Shown here: positions 37,871 to 47,509 of the stretch, piece after piece | Layout of the letters: every line of letters starts with the position of its first letter | Position numbering within the stretch: position 1 is the first letter of the stretch | Assembly: GCA_034521575.1 (NCBI GenBank) | Contig: JAXHMJ010000002.1 | Location: 528,706 to 592,705 of the forward strand | DNA length: 64,000 nt | From: a candidate division KSB1 bacterium | GTDB lineage: Bacteria > Zhuqueibacterota > Zhuqueibacteria > Residuimicrobiales > Krinioviventaceae | Direction of reading: 5' to 3' | Position numbers and translations under genes: made by a program | Notes under the pieces: generated by a model | What the model saw: the letters and a program-made list of their open reading frames with translations, nothing else | What the model was told of the DNA's origin: nothing | Database searches by the model: none

Positions 37871-40270
37871 TTACTGTTCTGTTTCATCTGACATGGACGG
37901 CGGTGCGTTGTCAAGACCGCTGCCCCAGTTTGTATTGGGCTCGGCTCCCAGGGTTAATTCCAATTCACCGCCCTTGACCAGATCTTTATGATAAAACCAG
38001 GGTTTGTTCAGGGACTGGTCGTTCAATTCTGCGGATTGAATGTACAGGTTTTCTCTGCTGTTATTTTTTGTTCTTATCACAAATGTTTTTCCCGGATAAT
38101 AGCGTTCATCAAGATGGATGGTGATTTGGTCAAAGATGGGGCTGCCGATTTCATAAACCGGCTCACGTGCCGCGCCGCCGCGCATTTCAAACAAACCGAT
38201 TTTCATCAACACATTTAATGCTCCCATCAATCCCTGATCCTCATCACCGCTGTACCCCTTTTGCGGTGTTACATCACTGTACACGCGGTCAATGACCTGC
38301 CGGGACCAGTACTGCGTCAGCCACGGAGCCCCGGAATAATTGAAAAGAAAGGCCAGCTGCATGGACGGCTGATTGCCGTAATTGATATAGCGTCGTCGGT
38401 TCCTTGTTGTTTCTTCTTTATCGCGGGTTTTAACGGATACAAAATTATGCTGTGTGTCTTTTTCAAAGGCGGTATTGAGTTTGTCCGTAAACGCTTCCCG
38501 GGTATCCATCAGTTTAATCAGGCCTTTGACATCATGCGGCACAAAATACGTGAATTGTGCGGCCGTGGCTTCAACCCAGCCGTCATCATATTGTAACGGA
38601 TCGAACGGAATCAGCCAGGAGCCGTCCCGGTTTTTCGGCCGCATCCAGTCGGTATAAGGATCGTATAGATGTTTATAATGTTCCGCCCGTTTTTGAAACA
38701 GGGCTGCATCATCCTCTTTACCCAGCTCGGCTGCCAATTGTGACAGGGTCCAGTCCTGATAGGCATATTCCAGTGTCTGTCCGGCGCCGTCCTGGTGAAA
38801 TCCCCAGCGCTGTTCATTTAGGGGATAGGGGACATAGCCTTTTTCGATATAGTCCTCTATACCACCGCCGATAAATGTATCATGTTCATAACCGACTTTG
38901 CTCATCAAGCCGCCCGGTAAATGGTTTTTACGCAATCCTTCATAGGCGGTTTTGATGTCAAAGCCGCGGATCCCTTTCATCCAGGCGCTGACAAAAAACG
39001 GGGTGGACGAGGCGCCGGTCATCACATAGGTGTAATTGCCGCCGGAAGGACCGCGCGGTATCAATCCGCCGTCTTTGTACATCATGAGCATGGAATTGCA
39101 AAATTCTTCCGTTACGCGAGGATAAACCAGATGCCATAATGTATTCAGAGTCCATTGAGCGCCCCAGAATGAATCCGAATTGTAATGATTGAATTTCGGC
39201 TCGCCGTTCTCATCCAGCGGGATCTGGCGGATTCTTTGTTCCGGTCCGGTCATGTCACTGTATTTGCCGTTCACGTCGCTGATGATGCGCCGGCCCTGCA
39301 GGGCATGCCAGAGATCGGTGTAAAATCGCGTTTGCTGTTTGTGGCTGCTGCCTTGAATCTCGATTTTGCTCAGCCAGCGGTTCCATTCATCACGCGATTC
39401 CTGCCTTACCTGGTCAAAGTCCCAGTGCGGCAGTTCACTATTCAGATTCAAACGCGCCTGTTCGATACTGACATAAGAAATGCCGACCTTGACCAACAGG
39501 GGTTTGTTCAGAATTCCAAATTGAACCAAAGCTCCGCAGCTGTCGCCTGATACATCCTGTATATTTGTATACCACGTGTCACGCTGCCAGGCGTCCAGGG
39601 ATTTTATCGGTTGATTGAACTGCATGACAAAATAAACAGGACAGGATTTGGGACGGCGTATGGTTGGACCATTGACGGTATATCCTTCCAGTTCTGTGTC
39701 ACTGATCCTGATAGCCTGGCCGTCAATCATTTCTGCCGGACCCAGCTGGCGGCCGAGATTGAGGATGACTTTGGCCGGTTTGTCCTTTGGAAAGGTATAA
39801 CGATGCATTCCCACACGGGTTGTTGATGTCAATTCCGCTTTGATATTGTAATCGGACAGATGCACCAGATGATAACCCGGCGTCGCTTTCTCCCGCTCAT
39901 GTGCAAAGGATGAACCATAGACTTGCGGTCCCTGACGCGGGTCTACATCGCCCACAACCGGTAGTACGGAAATTCCTGCCAGCTGCCACGCATGGATATG
40001 ACTGAATCCTTTAATATGGTCGACATTATACCGATATCCGCTACCCCAGGCGCCCTCAACCAGATTATCCGGGCTGAGATTGACCATGCCAAAGGGGCGG
40101 CAGGCGGATGAGAAAAAGAACCAGCGGGAATTGGCTGAATCCACAAACGGATCAACCAGATCGACCGGGTCTTTTGCCGATAAAGGGTTCATGCCCAAAA
40201 TATACAGAATTGCTATACACAAAATAAAGGTATAGTGTAGACTAGAATGGTGATTCATTTTCAATACCAT
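37871..40270 (-). CDS. GH92-family exo-alpha-mannosidase-like enzyme
   Basis: Start ATG 40270 is used because AGAGGA lies seven bases upstream; ATG codons 24 bases before and 12 bases after are less well placed. The signal peptide ends at NPLSA. The N-terminal sandwich opens VDLVDPFVDSANSRWFFFSS and GYRYNVDHIKGFSHIHAW, and the toroid contains GGLMSKVGYEHDTFIGGGIE, NYGNQPSMQLAFLFNYSGAP and GYSGDEDQGLMGA. These are standard GH92 blocks. GH92 enzymes are Ca-dependent inverting alpha-mannosidases. The first 24 bases overlap the end of the sulfatase region upstream only if the earlier ATG is used. The gene fits removal of mannose branches from a complex glycan or glycoprotein. Confidence 0.92.
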   Translation of the reverse strand: MVLKMNHHSSLHYTFILCIAILYILGMNPLSAKDPVDLVDPFVDSANSRWFFFSSACRPFGMVNLSPDNLVEGAWGSGYRYNVDHIKGFSHIHAWQLAGISVLPVVGDVDPRQGPQVYGSSFAHEREKATPGYHLVHLSDYNIKAELTSTTRVGMHRYTFPKDKPAKVILNLGRQLGPAEMIDGQAIRISDTELEGYTVNGPTIRRPKSCPVYFVMQFNQPIKSLDAWQRDTWYTNIQDVSGDSCGALVQFGILNKPLLVKVGISYVSIEQARLNLNSELPHWDFDQVRQESRDEWNRWLSKIEIQGSSHKQQTRFYTDLWHALQGRRIISDVNGKYSDMTGPEQRIRQIPLDENGEPKFNHYNSDSFWGAQWTLNTLWHLVYPRVTEEFCNSMLMMYKDGGLIPRGPSGGNYTYVMTGASSTPFFVSAWMKGIRGFDIKTAYEGLRKNHLPGGLMSKVGYEHDTFIGGGIEDYIEKGYVPYPLNEQRWGFHQDGAGQTLEYAYQDWTLSQLAAELGKEDDAALFQKRAEHYKHLYDPYTDWMRPKNRDGSWLIPFDPLQYDDGWVEATAAQFTYFVPHDVKGLIKLMDTREAFTDKLNTAFEKDTQHNFVSVKTRDKEETTRNRRRYINYGNQPSMQLAFLFNYSGAPWLTQYWSRQVIDRVYSDVTPQKGYSGDEDQGLMGALNVLMKIGLFEMRGGAAREPVYEIGSPIFDQITIHLDERYYPGKTFVIRTKNNSRENLYIQSAELNDQSLNKPWFYHKDLVKGGELELTLGAEPNTNWGSGLDNAPPSMSDETEQ

Positions 40271-40286
40271 TGTTTTCCTCTTTGAT

Positions 40287-41744
40287 TCATCCAAATTTTT
40301 TCAACACCTCGGCATCTACCGATTGTAAATAATTCATTAATTTTTCTTCAAGCTCGCGGGTTTTTTCCGGCATGGAATCGGACAGGTCCTGGTTTTCACT
40401 CAGATCATTGTCCAAATCAAATAACAGAACCCGTTTTCCCTTTTTCCAAAAGGGCGTATCCTGGTAATGTCCCTTCATGTTCCAAAATTTAATCAACTTG
40501 TAGCGGCCGTCCCGGATGGCGGTATGCAAATAATAATCCGCAAAACGGTGAAACACCAGGCCATGGGTACGTTCCAGTTCGCCCTTGCCTTTGTTATCCA
40601 GCAATGATTTAAAGGAAACACCGTCCAGATCATCCGGCAGTTTTTTTCGATATCCGGCCAGCTCAGCGATGGTCGGCAGAATATCATATCCTACCACCGG
40701 TTCGCTGCTGAAAGAGCCTTGTGCAATGCCGGGACCTTTGACAATGAACGGCACCCGGATGCCGCCTTCAAACAATGTCCATTTGCCGCTGCGCAAGGGG
40801 AAATTTTCACTGGGCACATTGACATCGTCATGATGCGACAGTTTGTTGACAGCTGTGGGCGGAAACCAGCCTACAGCACCGTTATCGGCCATATAGATGA
40901 TATAGGTATTGTCGGTAATGCCCAGTTCTTCCACTTTTTTCAGGAGATGACCGACGCCCGTATCCAGATCTTCGGTCATGGCGGCAAACGGGATATTGCG
41001 GTGGCGGTTGCCGAGGGGGCGATCCGCATTTTTTATCAGAGTTTCTTCTTTGCATTGCATGGCCACATGCACCGCATAATGGGACAGCTGCAGATAAAAG
41101 GGCCGATTTTCCCGCACCTGGCGTTCCATAAAATCATTGGCGCGTGTGGTGATTGTGTCGATGCGTTTGGGATCATTCAGGGTCCAGTATTGCACCCATT
41201 TTTTCCATTTGGTTTCTTTCGTATAAGGAGATCCGATACTGCCGTGCGTGTTGCGGGTATTGCCGTCGCTGTCGTCATAGCCGATATCCTGCGGCACCAG
41301 CTCAGTGCGGTGGTCCCATTTGCCGAAATGAGCGGCCCGGTAACGGGAATCAATGGATTTCAAAAGACGGGGGATGGTTAACCGGTCATTTCCCGGTGGA
41401 TAGTTTTTGGCAAACCTCTCGTCATCACCCTGGCGCACCGGTGTGTGTCCGAACTGCAGACTGCGGCGGGTGGGGCAGCACAAGGCGGAAGGACTATAGC
41501 CATTGGAAAAACGCATGCCCTGTTGAGCCAGTTTTTTGATATTGGGGGTCATATAATAATCACTGACCGCATCCGGGCGTATCGGATGCATGCGCGCAGA
41601 GGTTCCGGTCCAGCCCTGATCGTCTGTTAAAATAAAGATAAAATTCGGGGACTGTTTGCCGGATTTGGACAGCAGGGATGGAGCTGCGATGAATGCTGCC
41701 GCAGCGCCGGTCATGTTTTTCAGGAATTGACGTCTTGTATTCAT
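40287..41744 (-). CDS. S1-family sulfatase, Tat-exported
   Basis: The protein has 485 residues. The Tat signal is NTRRQFLKNMTGAAAAF. The signature region reads ALCCPTRRSLQFG, with Cys89 as the formylglycine residue followed by Cys90-Pro-Thr-Arg. Metal-site blocks are FIFILTDDQGWTG and IIYMADNGAVGWFPP, and WTLFEGGIRVPFIVKGPG is typical of arylsulfatase A-like members. It is the last of five sulfatase genes in a row, only one base after the stop of the preceding one, so translation is coupled. AGGAGC precedes the start. Confidence 0.93.
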   Translation of the reverse strand: MNTRRQFLKNMTGAAAAFIAAPSLLSKSGKQSPNFIFILTDDQGWTGTSARMHPIRPDAVSDYYMTPNIKKLAQQGMRFSNGYSPSALCCPTRRSLQFGHTPVRQGDDERFAKNYPPGNDRLTIPRLLKSIDSRYRAAHFGKWDHRTELVPQDIGYDDSDGNTRNTHGSIGSPYTKETKWKKWVQYWTLNDPKRIDTITTRANDFMERQVRENRPFYLQLSHYAVHVAMQCKEETLIKNADRPLGNRHRNIPFAAMTEDLDTGVGHLLKKVEELGITDNTYIIYMADNGAVGWFPPTAVNKLSHHDDVNVPSENFPLRSGKWTLFEGGIRVPFIVKGPGIAQGSFSSEPVVGYDILPTIAELAGYRKKLPDDLDGVSFKSLLDNKGKGELERTHGLVFHRFADYYLHTAIRDGRYKLIKFWNMKGHYQDTPFWKKGKRVLLFDLDNDLSENQDLSDSMPEKTRELEEKLMNYLQSVDAEVLKKFG

Positions 41745-41745
41745 A

Positions 41746-43045
41746 TCATTTTGCTCCTTTCATAGTTTTCAGGACGTTTTTGAATGTATCGATGGTTCGT
41801 TTTGTCGCTGTATCCAGATCCTCATAATTCTTGTGGTTTTCTTCGAGAGGATCATTTTTGATATTAAATATCCGACCGTCGCCGTAAAGCTTCCACGTTT
41901 TGTTGTGTACGAATCTAGCCGGTTTCCATCGCGACCAGCGGGGTTCATAATGGCAGAACACCCACTCCCGGGTTTCACAGGGTTTTCCCAAAAGCTGTGG
42001 CAGAAAACTCAGGCCGTCCAGCGGCAAATCCGCAGGCGGCTCAATACCCGCTGCTTCGGCAAAGGTCACGAAAAAATCAGTAAAATCAATCAGATTTTCA
42101 TTGACTTGATTCGGAGCGATCACGTTGTGCCAGTTTATAACCAGAGGTACATGCGTGCCATAGACGGTTGGATTGCCTTTATCGCCGCGTATGCTCTTGT
42201 CCGGCATACGGCTCGTCACGGTGTTTTTGGTGCCATTGTCACCGGTGAACACAATCAGGGTGTTTTCCCGCAGGTTTAAGCGATCCAATGTTTCGACAAT
42301 ACGTCCGACCAGACTATCGGTGTATTCGACGAAATATTTAAAATGAGAGGGATCGTCCGAATTCTTTTCCGTATCGGTCGGATTCTGCTGCGGCGTGGGT
42401 ACGAATGGATTATGGGTCAATGCCATGGGATAATAGACGAAAAACGGATCGGATTGATGTCGTGTGATGAAATCCGTAATATAGTCTGTAAACACATCCG
42501 GACCGAACTCTCCCTGGAGCTTCTCGTGCAATACCCCGTTTTCGATGATCGTTGGATCCCAATAGCGCGATCCTTTGTGTTGAACCTGCCAGAGACAGTG
42601 TTCGTCAAAACCCGCATCTTTTGGCAATGTTCCCTCTCCCCGATATTTTGTGTCCTCTATTTTGCCGGCGACGCTGCCATTTGCCGGCAACACAGGTTTT
42701 GTATCCGGCCTGCTGAAACAGGTGACCGAATGTGAATTCTCCCGGCGGCAGCGAACCGAATTCCGTATAATTGCGGAAATTGTACTGTCCCGTCATCACC
42801 TGCACCCGCGTCGGGGTGCATAGCGGTGTCGAATGAGCATGTTCAAAGCGCACCCCGGTTTCTGCAAGTTGATCAATATGTGGAGTTTGATAAGATATAC
42901 TGCCATTGCAGCTCAGGGATTCGTATCCAAAATCATCCACCATGATAAAAACAATATTGGGGCGTTGAGTAGTTGCACATTGTGAGAGCAGCAGTGTTGA
43001 TACAGCAGCTGCGCTGCTCATTTTTAAAAATTGTCTTCGATGCAT
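41746..43045 (-). CDS. S1-family sulfatase lipoprotein (one frameshift)
   Basis: The Tat signal MHRRQFLKMSS leads to a lipobox (LSQC). The signature TPLCTPTRVQVMTG is intact (Cys76). After CVAGKWQ the frame shifts near base 42676; deleting one base gives LAGKIEDTKYRGEGTLPKD and then AGFDEHCLWQ, which matches the paralogue at 20834-22163 (AGFDEYCFWN). Later blocks are FFVYYPMALTHNPF, IVFTGDNGTKNTVTSRMPD and NEN-type dimer contacts. AAGGAG lies just before the start. It is the fourth of the five tandem sulfatases. The lesion is a single base and may be a sequence error. Confidence 0.86.
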
Positions 43046-43058
43046 GTTACTCCTTTTT

Positions 43059-44529
43059 CTATCGGGTTACACTTTTTCCTTGTTGCTTGTAGGTTTGCAA
43101 AAGTTGTTTCATTTGTTTGACAATATCCGGGTATTCATCATACAAATTCCGGGTTTCGGACGGATCATTTACAATATTGAACAGTTTACCGCTGTTTTCT
43201 TCGCGTTTGCTTTTGGCCTGCAGTTCAGGCGAGTAGCGTGTTGAAATGCCGCCGTAACCGGAACCAATGATGAGTTTCCATTGTCCCTTGATGATAACAT
43301 CTTTGCCGATGACAGTCGCCTCGCGCAGGGGCTTTGGATAACTCTTGTCCAACAGCACCGGAAGAATATTATAGCTGTCCTCACCGGCATCCGGGGGCAG
43401 GGTATCACCGGCAACAGCAGCGAACGTAGCCAGCATATCCGTAAAACAGATGACTTCATCCGTCGTCTTTCCAGCCGGGATATGTCCGGGCCAGCGGGCG
43501 ATGAACGGCATGCGGTGTCCTCCTTCAAAATCATCCGCTTTCATGCCGCGTAAAAAAGACGTTGATTGGTGATCGTACTTTTTTTCGTCCTGTTTGTACC
43601 AAACCGGACCGTTGTCGCTGACAAAAAATACCAGCGTATTGTCAGTCAATCCAAGGTCATCGATGGCCTTGAGCACTTTGCCCACGTTATCATCCACCTG
43701 TGCGGTAAAATCGCCGTACATTCCCGCCCTGCTCTGTCCCTGGAACGATTCGGAAGGCAGCCAGGGCGTATGCGGAGCTGCTAAAGCCAGATACAGGAAA
43801 AACGGCCGGTCTTTTTTCTGTTTATGCAAAAACTCGATGGATTTTTGTGTGAATTTCGGCAACACTTCCTCATGCTTGAAATCAGGGGCGATTTTGCCGG
43901 CCCGCCAGAATTCACCCTGGATCGGGGTAACGCCTTCTGTATAATGGGCAGCAATGCTGTCCGTGGGTGCCTGCACCACTTTGTTGTCCTGAATATAATA
44001 ATAAGGCGGAATGTCCAGTGAAGCGTGCATGCCGAAAAAATTCGTCAAATCCAAGGTCGTAGGGGCCGCCGTTCAACGGTTCATCATAATTGAAATTCTC
44101 AATGTTTTCAAATCCGAGATGCCATTTGCCGATGCAGGCAGTGCGATAGTCGTTTTTCTTGAGTATGGATGCAAGGGTCATTCGGCCCGGTTCTATGAGC
44201 GCAGGAGGACTGTAGCCTTGAATTTCCTTTTCCGATCGAAACGGATATCGTCCGGTGAGCAGTCCATAGCGTGCCGGAATGCACAACGATGCCGGTGAAT
44301 GCGCCCGGGTGAATTTGATACCCTGTTCAGCCAGACGGTCAATGTGAGGTGTGGGGATTTTTGAATCGGGATTATAACATCCGGGATCACCATAGCCCAT
44401 ATCATCCGCCATGATAAAAACGATATTCGGTTGTTTGACCGATTGTTTTTTTGTGCATCCGACTGCCAGCAGAGATGCGCTGAAAAGACCGGCTTTTTTA
44501 ATAAATTCACGTCTGTCAACTCGTTTCAT
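43059..44529 (-). CDS. S1-family sulfatase lipoprotein (one frameshift in an A6 run)
   Basis: Start ATG 44529 follows GGGAGAT and gives a Tat signal (DRREFIKKAG) with lipobox (LAVGC). The signature ASLCIPARYGLLTGRYPFRS is intact (Cys83), and NDYRTACIGKWHLGFE follows. At the A6 run 44035-44040 the frame shifts; with five bases the protein continues GFDEFFGMHASLDIPPYYY. The rest of the fold has LYLALAAPHTPWLP, VFFVSDNGPVWYK and FEGGHRMPFIARWPG. This layout is typical of arylsulfatase A or N-acetylgalactosamine-6-sulfatase-like members. It is the third of the five tandem sulfatases. The homopolymer position makes a sequencing indel likely. Confidence 0.87.
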
Positions 44530-44561
44530 GATATCTCCCTGTTTTATTATCATTCAACTTT

Positions 44562-46151
44562 TCACGGCATGGATGTGACACTGTCTTTGACAGATTTGTA
44601 CCATCTCCGCCAACGTTTCTTCATCTCTTTGAGCTCATCGGGTCGCATTTGAGCCAGATCGATTGTTTCATTTCGATCCGATTCAATATGATAGAGTTCC
44701 CATTCTTTGTTATAAAAAACGGCTTTGGTATCTCCCTCACGCATGCCACCGCCTTGTTTCCATTTCCAGTACAGCGGTTTTTCTCGATCAAGGGGACAAT
44801 TTTGAAAGGCGGGTTTCAGGCTTGAACCCTGCATGGGAGTGATCCTGGTTCCTTTAAAGGTATCAGGATACTTTGCTCCGGTTATTTCGACCAGTGTTGG
44901 CATTATATCGATAAAATGCACGGGTTCCCTGTAAAATCCGCCTTTTCTGATGTGACCCGGCCAGTGGGCGATCAACGGTGTGCAGATGCCGCCTTCATGT
45001 GTGTAAGTTTTCCAGAATCGCAAGGGAGTATTCTGCACTATGGCCCAGTCCTGTCCGACGGATTCGTAACTGCCTACTGTTCCAAAATCGTTAATGTCTT
45101 TTGATACTCCGGGAATATTCAGCTCTTCAGCACAGGCGCCGTTATCGGAAGCAAAGATAACCAGTGTATTCAGAAGTTTGCCCTGTTTGTCAAGTTTGTC
45201 AAGCATACGACCGATGTTTTGATCAACCCGGTCCATCATCGCCGCGTAAATCTGCATGCGCTTTATTTCCTTTTGACGCTCCAGTCCCTTTACCTCATTC
45301 CATAATTTGGGAAATGGTGAATCAGGCAGCGGAGTTTTCTGCGGATCAATCAGGTTCATGTCGATCTGGCGTTGATAGCGTGCCTTTTGAATGGCCTGGT
45401 AACCGGAATCATAAACACCCTCGTATTTTTCAATATCCTCGGGCCATGCATGCAGCGGATAATGCGGCGCTGTGTATGAGAGATATAAAAAGAATGGTTT
45501 TTCCTGCGTTTCAGGTTCCTCCAGCCAGGTTAGGGCTTTGTCCGTGAATGCATCGGTCGTGTAAAAATTATTGTCATCGGGAGTATAGGGGTAATAGTGT
45601 CTTTCATCATCACACCAGTGCCGGACTCTTTTCCGAGCGGGTTCAGGTTCTCCGGGACGTTTTTCACCCGGATTCCAGAAATTGCAGCAGCCGTCACGCA
45701 GTCCGTAATAATGATCAAATCCTCTGTTGTACAAATTCTCATCACCATGATGTTTGCCGGAAGCCAGGGTCCTGTATCCGGCAGTTTTCAAAACCTCTCC
45801 CAGGGTAACCGCATTTTTGATCTCGGCATGCGTTTCATCCATACCGCATTGCTGGGCGTAAACACCGGTGAGCAGACAAGCACGCGAAGGAAAACATTTG
45901 GCCGTATTGTATGCCTGCGTGAAACGTAGGCCGCCTTCTGCAAGCTTGTCGATATGGGGTGTTTTGATTTCACTGCCGTAACAGCTCAAATCCGACCAGC
46001 CCATATCATCGACGAGAATGAATAGAATATTCGGACGATCCTCAGCGTTTTTATCATTGGCTATCGAACGATTTAGAGTCAATGCCGTGGCTGCAATTGT
46101 TCCTTTGGCGGCTTGTTTCAGAAATGTTCGCCGGTTGTATGTCTTTGACAT
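44562..46151 (-). CDS. S1-family arylsulfatase, Tat-exported
   Basis: The protein has 529 residues. The Tat signal is NRRTFLKQAAKGTIAATALT. The signature TAKCFPSRACLLTGVYAQQ is intact (Cys86), and ILFILVDDMGWSDLSCYGSE, YLSYTAPHYPLHAWPEDIEK and VIFASDNGACAEE complete the active site. The larger insert around MNLIDPQKTPLPDSPFPKLW, and WAIVQNTPLRFWKTYTHEGG, are typical of the branch annotated as arylsulfatase A in marine bacteria. AGAGGC lies before the start. It is second in the five-gene tandem. Confidence 0.94.
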   Translation of the reverse strand: MSKTYNRRTFLKQAAKGTIAATALTLNRSIANDKNAEDRPNILFILVDDMGWSDLSCYGSEIKTPHIDKLAEGGLRFTQAYNTAKCFPSRACLLTGVYAQQCGMDETHAEIKNAVTLGEVLKTAGYRTLASGKHHGDENLYNRGFDHYYGLRDGCCNFWNPGEKRPGEPEPARKRVRHWCDDERHYYPYTPDDNNFYTTDAFTDKALTWLEEPETQEKPFFLYLSYTAPHYPLHAWPEDIEKYEGVYDSGYQAIQKARYQRQIDMNLIDPQKTPLPDSPFPKLWNEVKGLERQKEIKRMQIYAAMMDRVDQNIGRMLDKLDKQGKLLNTLVIFASDNGACAEELNIPGVSKDINDFGTVGSYESVGQDWAIVQNTPLRFWKTYTHEGGICTPLIAHWPGHIRKGGFYREPVHFIDIMPTLVEITGAKYPDTFKGTRITPMQGSSLKPAFQNCPLDREKPLYWKWKQGGGMREGDTKAVFYNKEWELYHIESDRNETIDLAQMRPDELKEMKKRWRRWYKSVKDSVTSMP

Positions 46152-46166
46152 GTTTGCCTCTTTAAT

Positions 46167-47495
46167 TTATTGTTCACTAACGGATTCCGCCCATTGCTGA
46201 TGCAGGCTTTTAAGCATTTCCGCTTTTTCCGGATATTCGTTGATATAATTATATTGTTCGGAGATATCCCGGTCCAGATTGGCCAGGAACAGCTCCTGAT
46301 CAAAAACCAGTTTCCAGACACCTTTGCGCACAGCCCAGCGCGGTCCGAGCATCCAGTGCATGACGTTATGAGGCGATTTTGCGTTTTTATCATTAATCAT
46401 TGGTACAAGACTTTTTCCGTCAACCTTCCAATCCGGCGTTCCGATTCCGGCATAATCCGCCAGAGTGGGCAGCCAGTCAATGCTGCAGGCGAGTTGATCC
46501 CGCACACTGTTTTTCGGAATATGGCCGGGCCAGGATATGATACATGGTACCCGCAGTCCGCCTTCCCACATGGTTTTTTTATGGCCCCGATAGGGTCCGG
46601 CGCTGCCGCCGCCGCCGAATGCCCGTTCTTCAACGGAATGTCCATGATCGCTCATGAACAGAACAAGGGTATCCTCAAACAGGTTTTGCTCTTTTAAAAC
46701 CTGCAGGATTTGGCCGATGCGGTCGTCGATCATACTGACAAATGCTGCATAGCGTTTGCGTTGGGGATCATTGATATGATCATACATATCGACGTATTTT
46801 CGCTCTGCCTGCATGGGATAGTGAGGCACATTAAAGGGTACATACAGGAAGAACGGATGCACCCGGTTTTCCTTGATAAATCGAGTCGCTTCGCGGACGC
46901 AGATATCCGGGAAATAGGTGCCGTTTTCCCAGATTTCTGTTTCGTCCCGCCACAGATCATGTCGATTGGGTCCGCGCCAGTAATAAAAATGTGAATAATT
47001 GTCAATACAGCCCTCTCTATGACCCAGGAATTCATCAAATCCCTGTTCATTGGGACCCAAAGGCAGGGCGGTTCCCAGATGCCATTTACCAAATATGCCG
47101 GTCCGGTAACCGTGTTCTTTGAACAGTTCCGCCATAGTGATTTGTTTTGAAGGCATGCCGTCACCGCCGATGGCATTTCCGGGCAGCTGTGCCCGCTGCG
47201 GAAAACGTCCGGTTAAGAGTGCTGCGCGGGAGGGGGAGCAGATAGAAGAGGCAACATAAAACTGGGAAAACCTCGTGCCCCGTTCAGCTAACGCATCCAG
47301 ATGCGGTGTGATCAGGTCGCTTGCACCATAGCAATTCACATCGACACTGCCCTGATCATCGGTTAAAAAGATAACAATATTCGGTTTTCGGTTTTGACCT
47401 GCAGAAAGGTTTTTTGATGCACTGAAAATTGCGCTGCCTGCTGCAAGCGAGATAAAACTGTTTTTGATAAATCGTCGGCGGGTAACTGAATTCAT
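46167..47495 (-). CDS. S1-family sulfatase, Tat-exported
   Basis: The protein has 442 residues. The Tat signal is VTRRRFIKNSFISLAAGSA. The signature SSICSPSRAALLTGRFPQRA is intact (Cys86). Metal-site blocks are IVIFLTDDQGSVDVNCYG and VLFMSDHGHSVEERAFGGGG; the SDHGHS form differs from the SDNG of its neighbours, as in the group that includes some N-acetylgalactosamine or galactose-6-sulfate sulfatases. FGKWHLGTALPLGPNEQGFD is intact. It is the first of the five tandem sulfatases, directly after the GH2-like gene. AGAGGA precedes the start. Confidence 0.93.
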   Translation of the reverse strand: MNSVTRRRFIKNSFISLAAGSAIFSASKNLSAGQNRKPNIVIFLTDDQGSVDVNCYGASDLITPHLDALAERGTRFSQFYVASSICSPSRAALLTGRFPQRAQLPGNAIGGDGMPSKQITMAELFKEHGYRTGIFGKWHLGTALPLGPNEQGFDEFLGHREGCIDNYSHFYYWRGPNRHDLWRDETEIWENGTYFPDICVREATRFIKENRVHPFFLYVPFNVPHYPMQAERKYVDMYDHINDPQRKRYAAFVSMIDDRIGQILQVLKEQNLFEDTLVLFMSDHGHSVEERAFGGGGSAGPYRGHKKTMWEGGLRVPCIISWPGHIPKNSVRDQLACSIDWLPTLADYAGIGTPDWKVDGKSLVPMINDKNAKSPHNVMHWMLGPRWAVRKGVWKLVFDQELFLANLDRDISEQYNYINEYPEKAEMLKSLHQQWAESVSEQ

Positions 47496-47509
47496 CCTGT
47501 TTTCCTCTG

